From an uncultured Anaeroplasmataceae bacterium (lineage in GTDB: Bacteria > Bacillota_I > Bacilli_A > Acholeplasmatales > Anaeroplasmataceae), in NCBI GenBank assembly GCA_949840955.1, contig CATKXV010000002.1, forward strand, positions 62,001-126,000: 64,000 nt of DNA, in the 5' to 3' direction. The notes under the pieces were generated by a model. The model searched no databases, was not told where the DNA came from, and saw only the letters and a list, made by a program, of their open reading frames with translations. Of this stretch, positions 46,354-54,713 are shown in pieces. Position 1 is the first letter of the stretch. Each line of letters opens with the position of its first letter. Made by a program: the position numbers and the translations under genes.

Positions 46354-47310
46354 CTACCATAATGAAGTATTGCTAACCTTACGACCAATAAAATTAGCGC
46401 CAATAACTAAAACAAAGCCTAACACTGCATTAAACATACCCGAAGCTGTTCCTAGGGATGTATTCCCATTTTCTACTCCCATACGATATACAAAGGAGGA
46501 AATAACATCGGCTGTTTCATATGTTTTTGTGTTATATAGTAATATAATTCTTTCGTATCCTACATTTAGCATTCTACCAATTTTCATAATGAGCATTACT
46601 GTTATCATAGGTGCGATAGATGGCAAAGTAACGTATCGAACTTCCTGAAGCTTACTTCCTCCATCCACCTTAAGTGCCTCATACATCACAGGAGATACCC
46701 CCATAACAGCAGCAAAATAAACAATACTACTATAGCCACTTTCCTTCCATAATCCGGTTATGATATATAGGGGCTTAAAATATTCGGGTGAATCTAAAAT
46801 TTTCACATCCTTAGGAATAACTTTTAAAACATAAAGTAAATTTGCTATTACACCCGTAGATGTTGTTGATTTATATACTAGAAAAATAACCAATCCTGTA
46901 ATGGTTACCTCACTAATAAAATGAGGTAAATAGGATGCCGTTTGTACAATCTTTCGATAAATATTATTTCCTATTTCACTAAAAAGAATCGCTAGTATAA
47001 TAGGAAACGGAAATCCAAATACTAAATTGTAAATACTAATTTGAAAGGTATTCCTAAATGCTCTCCAAAATTGGCTTCCATAATTTCCAAACATTAAATC
47101 ATAAAACTTAGATGCTCCAATAAAATCAGAGCCCATAATCCCCTTTGATGGATCATAATCCTTAAAGGCCAGCAGCAATCCACCCATAGGAAGATACTGA
47201 AAAATAATATACCAAAGAATTAATATACCGATGAATATATAAAGGACATAATCCTGCTTCAGCTTTCTTAATACTACTCCGACCTCTTGTCGTTCTCTGA
47301 AACCTTCCAT
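46354..47310 (-). CDS. Sugar ABC importer permease (LplB/MalF type)
   Basis: 318 residues, six predicted TM helices. N-terminal ILWYIIFQYLPMGGLLLAFKDYDPSKGI is typical of LplB permeases; the EAA loop reads YEALKVDGGSKLQEVRYVTLP. GGAGG lies seven bases before ATG 47310, which overlaps the upstream membrane gene by 37 bases. Pairs with the YtcP-type permease and MsmX-type ATPase. LplB/YtcP systems in Bacillota often import large uronate or pectin-derived oligosaccharides. Confidence 0.92.
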   Translation of the reverse strand: MEGFRERQEVGVVLRKLKQDYVLYIFIGILILWYIIFQYLPMGGLLLAFKDYDPSKGIMGSDFIGASKFYDLMFGNYGSQFWRAFRNTFQISIYNLVFGFPFPIILAILFSEIGNNIYRKIVQTASYLPHFISEVTITGLVIFLVYKSTTSTGVIANLLYVLKVIPKDVKILDSPEYFKPLYIITGLWKESGYSSIVYFAAVMGVSPVMYEALKVDGGSKLQEVRYVTLPSIAPMITVMLIMKIGRMLNVGYERIILLYNTKTYETADVISSFVYRMGVENGNTSLGTASGMFNAVLGFVLVIGANFIGRKVSNTSLW

Positions 47311-47882
47311 TCCTCATCCTCCTCTTCTTGAATCATTTTTAAATGCTGTTTCACATTTACAATTAAATTATCTATAGACCTTAGTAGCAGTACCAAAATT
47401 GTACTAATGACTATAGAATATATTTCCCGATTAAAAATATAAAATACAAAATTCCCTAAAAAATTATAATCTCCAACAAAAAGTAAGGACACCCCTTCTC
47501 CTAATCCTATGCATACATAGGTTAATAATAAAAGGAGGATTAAAAGAAGGGGATTCTTCCTTATATTTCCTTTCCACTTCGTTAAAATAAGAGGAATCAA
47601 GAAAATAAATAACGCACATCCAATATTTGCAGCTAAGGTGATCTTCACTTCCGTATGGAATACATAAATTTGGATCAAACTCAATATCCCTTGGGATATG
47701 ATATAGGGAACAATACCCAAATAGTTCCAACGTACTAATGTGATGAATAAAATCAATGTAGTGAAGGAAAAATAAAATTGAAAGGATTTATTTGAGAAAA
47801 CAAATAAAGAAACCAATGATGAAAAGACCATTAATATGAAAAATATAAATAAATCCAGTCTTCGATACATTTCAAATTTCAC
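47274..47882 (-). CDS. Membrane protein, first gene of the carbohydrate operon (E)
   Basis: 202 residues from a GTG at 47882 (GAGGTGAT just before); an ATG at 47870 is a possible alternative. About six hydrophobic segments (near 10-28, 33-50, 55-75, 80-98, 110-128, 150-178) and an acidic/basic C-terminus (EEEDEEWKVSENDKRSE). Not recognised, and not similar by eye to membrane proteins A-D. First gene after the 24-base operator-like element. Confidence 0.7.
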   Translation of the reverse strand: MKFEMYRRLDLFIFFILMVFSSLVSLFVFSNKSFQFYFSFTTLILFITLVRWNYLGIVPYIISQGILSLIQIYVFHTEVKITLAANIGCALFIFLIPLILTKWKGNIRKNPLLLILLLLLTYVCIGLGEGVSLLFVGDYNFLGNFVFYIFNREIYSIVISTILVLLLRSIDNLIVNVKQHLKMIQEEEDEEWKVSENDKRSE

Positions 47883-47894
47883 CTTATCACCTCT

Positions 47895-47918
47895 TCGTTC
47901 GCTATCAGAAACGACGTT
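47895..47918. promoter_or_regulatory. Operator-like palindromic element upstream of the carbohydrate operon
   Basis: Plus strand TCGTTC (47895-47900), eight bases, AAACGA (47909-47914), CGTT. 20 of 24 positions are identical to 51624-51647 upstream of the Ig-repeat lipoprotein gene. It sits 13 bases before the GTG of the first operon gene, downstream of where the promoter must be. Best candidate regulator: the adjacent IclR-family protein. Confidence 0.6.
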
Positions 47919-47931
47919 CTTACATAATCTT

Positions 47932-47966
47932 TTAAGAAAAACTAATGATACTTCTTCATTAGTTTA
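47932..47966 (-). terminator. Terminator of the IclR gene, in front of the carbohydrate operon
   Basis: Minus-strand stem AAACTAATGA / TCATTAGTTT (47956-47965 with 47939-47948), seven-base loop, then TTCTT. Read-through or attenuation into the operon is possible because no strong separate promoter was found between it and 47918. Confidence 0.7.
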
Positions 47967-47974
47967 ATTTAATG

Positions 47975-48715
47975 CTAATTCACTAAATATTTACTTTTCT
48001 TAGTTATAGTATTTGCAGCTTCTACAACTTTTTTCGCAGTATTTTCAATATCCACCTCTTCATATAGAGATGAAACACTAATTGCATAATTGGTTTTTCC
48101 ATTGACATCAAATATTGGAGCTGATACACAAACCATATAATCCTTAATTTCCCGGTTATCTACTGCGTATCCATTTTTTCTAACTTCTTCTAAATTTTTT
48201 CTTAAATCATTCGTATTTAAAATCGTCTTATCTGTAAACTTTTTAAATTGTATCTTGCTGAAATCAAACTCTTCTGTCCGATGAGCAAGCATTGCTTTTC
48301 CTAAAGCTGTACAGAATAAATCGGCTCTCGTATTTACGCTACAATGGTTTAGAATTGCTGTTGATGGCTGATATTTAAAAACGTATAAAACCTCATCATT
48401 ATCATATTTCCCCATAAAGACCGTTTTGGATAGAGTATCTCCTAGCTTTTTTAATATCGGTGTTGCAATATCAATAATATTATTATCCTTGATATATTGG
48501 TAGCCAATATCATAGGTTTTAGGACCTAGTGCAAAGGTTTTTAATTTTTCATTTTTTATCTCTAACATTTCACAGTCAATTAAAGTATATATAATATCAA
48601 ATGCTGATGATTTAGGTATGGATAGATCATGCATTACATCTGAGATACGAAAGCCCTCCAAATGATTCGCTGCATACTCTAATATTTCCACACTTCGTTT
48701 TATCATTTTGTTCAT
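47975..48715 (-). CDS. IclR-family transcriptional regulator
   Basis: 246 residues. N-terminal winged helix-turn-helix (RSVEILEYAANH, ISDVMHDLSIPKSSAFDIIYTL), then the IclR effector domain (YQPSTAIL, TRADLFCTALGKAMLAH near 120, VSAPIFDVNGKTNYAISVS). Family regulators sense small carboxylates or sugar acids, often as repressors, and dimers bind 15-20 base palindromes. It sits between the Ig-repeat lipoprotein gene and the carbohydrate operon; both targets carry the shared palindrome. GGGAGGG precedes the ATG; an extended -10 (TGTTATAAT) lies about 45-60 bases upstream. Confidence 0.9.
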   Translation of the reverse strand: MNKMIKRSVEILEYAANHLEGFRISDVMHDLSIPKSSAFDIIYTLIDCEMLEIKNEKLKTFALGPKTYDIGYQYIKDNNIIDIATPILKKLGDTLSKTVFMGKYDNDEVLYVFKYQPSTAILNHCSVNTRADLFCTALGKAMLAHRTEEFDFSKIQFKKFTDKTILNTNDLRKNLEEVRKNGYAVDNREIKDYMVCVSAPIFDVNGKTNYAISVSSLYEEVDIENTAKKVVEAANTITKKSKYLVN

Positions 48716-48831
48716 AAATAGCCCTCCCTCGATTCATTTTAAGAAAATCTTTTTTCGTCATATATTTAGTATTATAACATAAATTAAAGCGTTATGAAAT
48801 GATAAAATTGTCAGAATTTGTATTTCTTAAA

Positions 48832-51597
48832 TTATTCAACGACAACCTCATAGGTTTGAATTGTTACTTCCTTAAATTTAACCTCAACCACCTTTGTTCC
48901 TGCTGAGCTCATATCAGGAGCTGTAACAGTAAACTCATTTGCTTCAAGTGTATATGTATTTCCATCTGCACATTTTACACTTACCTTTAATCCGTCATAA
49001 GTGAATTCTTCATTTGCTTGGAAGGATTTCTTAACTTCATTCGTATCTAAAACAAGCTCCTCAACAATAGAGTTGACTCTTCCATAGCTTAAATTCATAC
49101 CACGGATGAAGGTTTGCTGAGTAAACCAGAAATAATAGGTTTGATTTGCTTCTACTGTAAAATTAACCTCAACATATGCTCCATCTCCAGCCAATTCATG
49201 CTTAGCCACATAGGTGCTACCATCTGATGCATCAGGCATAGTTAAGCTATTTAATAGGAATATTGTTGTGGCTGCCTTGGAGGTACAATAGAATGTAAAC
49301 ACACCATTTTTATTCGGTGTAACAGATATATACCGATCTGCTCCAGCAGCTCCTCCAGTTACTCCACCTGTTTTAAACACACCTGTATAGGTATATCCAC
49401 CATATTCATAGGTTTCTTTAATTCTTTCATATTGTAACGCTTTATTGATGGCTTCAATATGAATTACATCAAAATCACCCTTACTTCCAGCAGCAATATT
49501 ACCATTTGCTGGGGTAGAATCATTTACTTCAATACCAAGGGCTTTTAATATATCCGTAGCATTGATATAAACGGTATCATCCTTTACATACCAGTCCACC
49601 TGTTGAACTTCGATTTCAATATCACAGAAGAATATATCCCAATTGGCTTGTACCACTGTATCTGTAGCCTGTAATACGGTCTTATTAAAGGTTACCTCAG
49701 TTAAATCTGTAATTTCCTTTGGATCCTGTCCATCATATACGATTTCTAGCACAAGTCCTGTTGGATCAAAGGCTTCTCCTGATTTATATGAGGTCTTTGC
49801 TGGTAAATTCTTTACCCGAATTCCCGTTATAGGATTTGCCTTTATTGTGATAGGAAGCACCGTCTCAAAGTCTTTCCAGGAAATCGTGATTTCATCATCC
49901 ACGGCAAGATTTTCTAGCTTTGATATGGTATATCCTTCAATCGCATATTTAATATCTCCAGCAACTGCCATAACTACTAGACCTTCAACCTCAAGATTTT
50001 CTCCTGCAAAGTATACATTCTTGGTAGGTAATGTTGTTACCTCTATACCTGTTAATTCATGAACTGTAATCTCATATGTCTTTTCTATCATATCCTGATA
50101 TTTTACTGTAACAGTCTTTGTTCCTGCTGTAGACATGTCTGGTCCAATTACCTCATACTGACTAGCCTTAAGCTCTGCTGATTGATTGTTAAAGGTAACT
50201 GTAGCAACTAGTCCGTCTGCCGTAAAGGCTTGTCCAACCGCAAAATCCTTACATACTAAGGCTGTATCTAGCTCAAAGCTATCTACCTCATAATACGTAG
50301 GATTATAAACTAAAGCTATTCCTTTAAGGAATGCATTGGCTGTAGAGGTAATATAATAGGTTTCACCTACATATACTGGAATACTATATTCCTGATCAAT
50401 ATCCAATTCAATCACTTGCTTTGCATCCTCTGGTAAAGTCGTTTCATCGTAACGATCATAGATTAAAAGAGAAGATTGAGCACTAGATGGTCTAGAAGCA
50501 AATAAATTTAATATTCCATTTTCTGTTGGAGTGATAATAAGATATCTTCCTTCTGGTGAAGTTGCTCCTCCAAACTTAATCATACCATTAAATTGATGAT
50601 CAAATGCATGGAATTGTTTGTTTGGATCATCAATACCCTCATGCTGCATAACTCTTCCTGCTGAAGCTACAATTTGAATATCCCCAAAGGTAGAGGTTCC
50701 AAGAATACGATTCCCATCAATTTGCTCAAGACTAGATAATTGGTCAACTACTGCCTTTGCATCTATATAGGTTGTTGGCTTTTGATTCGGTACTCCATAA
50801 TGTGCAACCTTTGTTACTGAAATTGGAACTCTAACTTCAATTCCCAGGTATGAAACTGTCGTAGAATCCTTTGCATTATATAAGATTTCACGGTTATACT
50901 TGATATTAGAATCTACCAAATCATATTTACCATTATTATAGGACACCTTCAAAACTAAGCCTGTTGGATCAAAAACCTCATAATTCTTATAAACTGTCTT
51001 GGTAGGCATAGATTCAATTTCTACTGTAACGATTTCCTTAGCAACAACTGTAAGTGAACCGAAAACCTCTAAATCACCATAGGTAACACTAAACATCTCT
51101 AGTCCTAAAGGTAAATCTCCATTAGGCATTACAAGATAATCTGTAATTTCCTTTTTCGTTCCATTGCTTAATGTTCCTTCAATAACCATACCTGTCTTAT
51201 CGAATTTTTCTCCTTCGATGTAGGTAAGCTTTGTAGGCTGAACCTTAATCTCAATGCTTACCACCTCTTCTTGCTTTGGAGCTTCCTTCCACTTCGCATA
51301 GAGGGTAACCTTTTCATTTACTTCCTTAGTAAAATCAAACTCTGTACCTGTAGTACAAGCCTCCGTTGTATACCATCCTTCAAAGGTATACCCCTTACGT
51401 GTAGGATCAGTAGGCTTAGAAACTTTGCCTCCCTTATCTATTTCTACTGATGCAATACTATTTCCTCCTAATGTATTAAAGATAACTTCTACCTTTTCTG
51501 TTTCCACAACAGGAGGTTTCTTCTCTGTATCATCTTTACAGCTTGTAACTGTAAAAATACAAAGAATACTAAAAATCAAGAAAAGAAATTTTTTCAT
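48832..51597 (-). CDS. Large surface lipoprotein with InlB B-repeat, Ig-like domains and two glycan-binding-like modules
   Basis: 921 residues from ATG 51597 (AGAGGTG upstream). Lipobox FTVTSC near residue 20. Residues about 33-105 form an InlB B/Listeria-Bacteroides repeat (KVSKPTDPTRKGYTFEGWYTT). At least five Ig-like units follow (PTKLTY..GEKFDKTG, PTKTVYKNYEVFDPTG, PTKNVYFAGENLEVEG, PAKTSYKSGEAFDPTG and two of KEF-type ending STAGTKTVTV/SSAGTKVVEV). Two longer modules of about 150 residues (about 310-460 and 680-830) resemble each other (GRYLIITPTENGILNLF; DRYISVTPNKNGVFTFY). Probably holds polysaccharide at the cell surface; sandwich modules of unknown family. The frame upstream to 51750 is promoter sequence. 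Confidence 0.82.
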   Translation of the reverse strand: MKKFLFLIFSILCIFTVTSCKDDTEKKPPVVETEKVEVIFNTLGGNSIASVEIDKGGKVSKPTDPTRKGYTFEGWYTTEACTTGTEFDFTKEVNEKVTLYAKWKEAPKQEEVVSIEIKVQPTKLTYIEGEKFDKTGMVIEGTLSNGTKKEITDYLVMPNGDLPLGLEMFSVTYGDLEVFGSLTVVAKEIVTVEIESMPTKTVYKNYEVFDPTGLVLKVSYNNGKYDLVDSNIKYNREILYNAKDSTTVSYLGIEVRVPISVTKVAHYGVPNQKPTTYIDAKAVVDQLSSLEQIDGNRILGTSTFGDIQIVASAGRVMQHEGIDDPNKQFHAFDHQFNGMIKFGGATSPEGRYLIITPTENGILNLFASRPSSAQSSLLIYDRYDETTLPEDAKQVIELDIDQEYSIPVYVGETYYITSTANAFLKGIALVYNPTYYEVDSFELDTALVCKDFAVGQAFTADGLVATVTFNNQSAELKASQYEVIGPDMSTAGTKTVTVKYQDMIEKTYEITVHELTGIEVTTLPTKNVYFAGENLEVEGLVVMAVAGDIKYAIEGYTISKLENLAVDDEITISWKDFETVLPITIKANPITGIRVKNLPAKTSYKSGEAFDPTGLVLEIVYDGQDPKEITDLTEVTFNKTVLQATDTVVQANWDIFFCDIEIEVQQVDWYVKDDTVYINATDILKALGIEVNDSTPANGNIAAGSKGDFDVIHIEAINKALQYERIKETYEYGGYTYTGVFKTGGVTGGAAGADRYISVTPNKNGVFTFYCTSKAATTIFLLNSLTMPDASDGSTYVAKHELAGDGAYVEVNFTVEANQTYYFWFTQQTFIRGMNLSYGRVNSIVEELVLDTNEVKKSFQANEEFTYDGLKVSVKCADGNTYTLEANEFTVTAPDMSSAGTKVVEVKFKEVTIQTYEVVVE

Positions 51598-51623
51598 TTT
51601 TTGCACCTCTGCTTTCGTTTTTG

Positions 51624-51647
51624 TCGTTCGCGACCAAGAACGACGTT
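51624..51647. promoter_or_regulatory. Second copy of the operator-like palindrome, upstream of the Ig-repeat lipoprotein gene
   Basis: TCGTTC (51624-51629), N8, GAACGA (51638-51643), CGTT. Perfect TCGTTC/GAACGA inverted repeat. It lies 27 bases before the lipoprotein ATG and just downstream of its -10. Confidence 0.65.
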
Positions 51648-51662
51648 TTTCTTTTCGTACAT

Positions 51663-51691
51663 AGTATAACTGAAAACGCTTGTAAAGTAAA
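51663..51691 (-). promoter_or_regulatory. Promoter of the Ig-repeat lipoprotein gene with a cre-like (CcpA) site in the spacer
   Basis: Minus strand TTTACT (51686-51691), 17-base spacer, TATACT (51663-51668). The spacer contains TTACAAGCGTTTTCA (51671-51685), which differs from the catabolite-repression consensus WTGNAARCGNWWWCA at one position. Confidence 0.6.
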
Positions 51692-51721
51692 GGGATTTTC
51701 GAAAAAATTGTAGAATTTTGA

Positions 51722-51755
51722 TAAAAGAAAAGGATAGTTTCAAGCACCATCCTTC
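51722..51755 (-). terminator. Terminator after the PAP2 gene
   Basis: Minus-strand stem AAGGAT / ATCCTT (51749-51754 with 51730-51735), 13-base loop, followed by TTCTTTT. Moderate strength. Confidence 0.6.
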
Positions 51756-51774
51756 TGTTTTACCAATATTTGGT

Positions 51775-52476
51775 TTATTCTTTTTTATTTTTGCTATCTG
51801 ATATTTTAGAAAATAATCCTTCTGTCATAAACTCATATCGCTCACATATTTTATAAAATAGCATAGCCAAACAGGATACCATAATACCAACACTTACTCC
51901 AGCCAAGACATCTGTTAAGTAATGAACACCTAAAATCAACCTTGAAAGCATAACTAACGGAATAATAAGGGAACAAGCACTATAGATTGTAATTTTCAAT
52001 TGCTTCGATATCCTTTTAGAATGATAGGTTAGATACATTAAAAACGGATATAAAAATCCTACAGCCGTCGAATGACCTGAAGGAAAGCTCGTAGAATCCT
52101 CTGACATCCATCTTAAGTCTGCAAAGGGTCTTTCTCTCATGTATATTTCCTTTAACCCGACATTTAATATAACAGCCAAAAGAATTCCTAAAGATATTGA
52201 GATGGCTCTATAATCACATTTTGTCAAAAGGATAACAATAAAAATGATAATGGCTATGATATATAAATTCCCAAATTCCGTAATCAATCTAAAAAACCAA
52301 TATCCAAATCCATATTTTTCTCCCCTTATTTTATAACAAAAATCACGCATTGCAGCATCGATTGGAAGGGGTGTATCCAAGTTATAATATATAACGATAG
52401 AAAGTGTAATGAAGGTAATCGCACAAATGATGATACCCACAACTTTAACAATATATCTCCAATTCCATTTATTCAT
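51775..52476 (-). CDS. PAP2-family membrane phosphatase
   Basis: 233 residues from ATG 52476. Six TM helices and the three phosphatase motifs: KEIYMRERP, PSGHSTA, and SRLILGVHYLTD. Likely acts on lipid pyrophosphates or phosphatidate at the outer membrane face. The start overlaps the previous gene's stop by eight bases; the open frame to 52506 is within that gene. Confidence 0.9.
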   Translation of the reverse strand: MNKWNWRYIVKVVGIIICAITFITLSIVIYYNLDTPLPIDAAMRDFCYKIRGEKYGFGYWFFRLITEFGNLYIIAIIIFIVILLTKCDYRAISISLGILLAVILNVGLKEIYMRERPFADLRWMSEDSTSFPSGHSTAVGFLYPFLMYLTYHSKRISKQLKITIYSACSLIIPLVMLSRLILGVHYLTDVLAGVSVGIMVSCLAMLFYKICERYEFMTEGLFSKISDSKNKKE

Positions 52477-52804
52477 AACGCACCAAATTAAAATAAACCT
52501 TTCCATTACTGATATAGTAGGTAAAATAATCTACCAAATTATTCACCAGCATAAGCTCATGCCCCTCGGCATCTCCTTGGCCAATAAGCTCCCATCCATA
52601 TACCTCAAACTCATGCTGTCTTTTTCTTTTAAAAATTTCATCTAGCTCAGCCAATAGCTCTTCTTCTATCACCTTACAAACAAATAAAATGGAAACCCTA
52701 CGATTCGTTTTAGAAACCTTAATGCTTAAATCCTCAACATTTGCCTCTAAAAGATACAAGCTAAACTCTTCAATAACTCTACATACCTTTTGATTTTCGA
52801 CCAT
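52469..52804 (-). CDS. Conserved hypothetical protein between DUF1576 and PAP2 genes
   Basis: 111 residues from ATG 52804, eight bases after GGAG. No signal peptide or TM helix. Small alpha/beta protein with a Glu/Lys-rich first half and a C-terminal GHELMLVNNLVDYFTYYISNGKV. Not recognised. It overlaps the DUF1576 gene end by 26 bases and is coupled to PAP2, suggesting a joint membrane role. Confidence 0.7.
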   Translation of the reverse strand: MVENQKVCRVIEEFSLYLLEANVEDLSIKVSKTNRRVSILFVCKVIEEELLAELDEIFKRKRQHEFEVYGWELIGQGDAEGHELMLVNNLVDYFTYYISNGKVYFNLVRYE

Positions 52805-54110
52805 GCTTTCTTCTCCTTTTTGGGAATATTTTTTCTGCCAAGACAGTAATGAGTGCTCCTTCAAAACCAGCACTCAAGCCATTATTATATAAATCAAAGC
52901 CACCTTGAAATGAAATCACGATAGGTGTGAAAATAATATGAAGTGCTCCAATGATAAGTCCATAAATAATGCCATATCTACCTGCAATAGGAGCTAGTCC
53001 AGAAGCAAAAACAAACATCATCGCGTGGCTTACCGTTAGAGTATAATCCTGTTGTATTGCCATACTAACCAAAATGGCAAGTCCAGATCCTATCCATACA
53101 GGAAGTACATTTCTCAAGTGTAGACCATATCCTGTAAAGCCCATAGCTGCAAGAGTACTTCCAAAAACAACACCATTTAGATTGACTCTAAAAATAAGAA
53201 ATATCACGAGTACCAATAAACCAATAATACCAAAGTTTAAAAACACAGCATCATTTCCAAATTCCCCGCCATAATCACTAATCAAGCGTCCATTCGTTTT
53301 TAGAATTCCTAAATATCGCTTATGAACCTTATGGTCATGCAAATAGGCAAGGAGGATATAAAAAATGGATAGTAGGAATAAAAGATAATAAAACACATTG
53401 TGATTTGCTGTATCATATAATTTGACTGATTCCACATTCAGTCCACTAAACTTAAATATGGCATAAAAGAACGCAGATAATATGCCTAAGGCAAAGCCTG
53501 TATTATATAGATTATACCCCTCATGAAAAACAATGGTATGAGAGGCAAAGGTAGGGATAATAAATCCAACAGCTATTCCACAGACTATGCCTAAGGGAAT
53601 GGATATTCCCAAATGTAGAGAAAATCCAAACATAGTATAGCTTACAAGTGGTGAGATTCCTGTAGAAAAAAGAATCGTTATAATAAAGGTTTTAAAGGGC
53701 ATTTTCTTAAAAAGAGAATAGAAATAAATACCTAAATAGATGGGAATTGTATTCCAAAGGTTTTTTCCAAAAAAGGAAAATCCTGCAATCATAATGAGTC
53801 CTGAAAAAATAGGTCCATTCATTTTTATTCTTAATGCCTGTATAAAGATCAAATTGCATAACAGAATGGTTGCAACATTAAAGAAGGTAGCTCCTAAGCC
53901 TGCAATATAAATATAATCCGTTACGAGAATCGAAGGAGATTTCATAATCTCATAATATCCCTGGAACACTTGTTCTACTGGATGAAATATAAATCCCTTT
54001 CCATCGATTGCTCCTAGGATAGGCTCTATAAAAAAAGATAAGAGGAAAAATGCAAATACCATAACCTCTAGATAGTAATGGTCGTGTAAATAATGTATTA
54101 CCTTTCGCAT
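52779..54110 (-). CDS. DUF1576 multi-pass membrane protein
   Basis: 443 residues with about 11-12 TM segments in two similar halves (VFHEGYNLYNTGFALGI and SFQGGFDLYNNGLSAGF mark the repeat). These match my recollection of DUF1576, a conserved Bacillota membrane family of unknown function. A minus-strand extended -10 (TGCTATAAT; hexamer 54133-54138) lies about 25 bases before the ATG. First of a three-gene unit with 52469-52804 and PAP2. Confidence 0.75.
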   Translation of the reverse strand: MRKVIHYLHDHYYLEVMVFAFFLLSFFIEPILGAIDGKGFIFHPVEQVFQGYYEIMKSPSILVTDYIYIAGLGATFFNVATILLCNLIFIQALRIKMNGPIFSGLIMIAGFSFFGKNLWNTIPIYLGIYFYSLFKKMPFKTFIITILFSTGISPLVSYTMFGFSLHLGISIPLGIVCGIAVGFIIPTFASHTIVFHEGYNLYNTGFALGILSAFFYAIFKFSGLNVESVKLYDTANHNVFYYLLFLLSIFYILLAYLHDHKVHKRYLGILKTNGRLISDYGGEFGNDAVFLNFGIIGLLVLVIFLIFRVNLNGVVFGSTLAAMGFTGYGLHLRNVLPVWIGSGLAILVSMAIQQDYTLTVSHAMMFVFASGLAPIAGRYGIIYGLIIGALHIIFTPIVISFQGGFDLYNNGLSAGFEGALITVLAEKIFPKRRRKHGRKSKGM

Positions 54111-54158
54111 TGTATCACCTCACTTATCTAGTATTATAGCATTTATTCCCTCTGATTA

Positions 54159-54713
54159 CTACTTTAAATTTATTTTATAAAGTAAGACCTTAGCCCCACC
54201 GATATAGGTTTTAATTTCTTGAAAACCATAATGACAATAAAAGCCATACCCTCTAGTTCTTCGATTTTCTGTTACACAATATAAATAGGATTTTTGATAT
54301 GCATGAAGATGATACTTCATTGCATCTAATAATTGCCTCCCAAGCCCTTGATGCTGATATTCCTCTTTTATATTCATATGAAATCCACCACTATATTCTT
54401 TATCTAGGGATTGACTTATTCTAAGACAAGCTTTAGAAAATAGCCCATAAATCCAATGCTTCTTTTGGATTTTAGGAATCCATTTCTTCTTCATTTGACA
54501 AGAATATAAGGCGGAATTTAAGGAGACCACAATATATCCCACAACTGTCCCCTTATCCTCTGCAACAAATACATGCTCCGGCTCTGAATCAAGATAGTAT
54601 TCTAAAAACATCCAGCAGGTAACCTGAGTTTGGTGTCCCCGCTTTGCCGTCTTTTTACAGATTTCACATACACTCGAATAATCCCTTTCCTTATACTTCC
54701 TTATTTCTATCAA
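54159..54713 (-). CDS. GNAT-family N-acetyltransferase
   Basis: 184 residues starting with TTG at 54713, chosen because GGAGTGATG lies upstream; the ATG at 54731 has no ribosome binding site and lies inside uppP. GNAT fold: VFVAEDKGTVVGYIVVS (strands 3-4), NIKEEYQHQGLGRQLLDAM (acetyl-CoA loop R/QxxGxG/A variant), and GFYCHYGFQEIKTY at the end. Overlaps the uppP stop by four bases. Substrate unknown. Confidence 0.85.
   Translation of the reverse strand: MIEIRKYKERDYSSVCEICKKTAKRGHQTQVTCWMFLEYYLDSEPEHVFVAEDKGTVVGYIVVSLNSALYSCQMKKKWIPKIQKKHWIYGLFSKACLRISQSLDKEYSGGFHMNIKEEYQHQGLGRQLLDAMKYHLHAYQKSYLYCVTENRRTRGYGFYCHYGFQEIKTYIGGAKVLLYKINLK

Noticed and set aside
51598-51750. N-terminal extension of the Ig-repeat lipoprotein
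   Set aside because: It spans the operator and promoter; the real start has AGAGGTG and a signal peptide at 51597.
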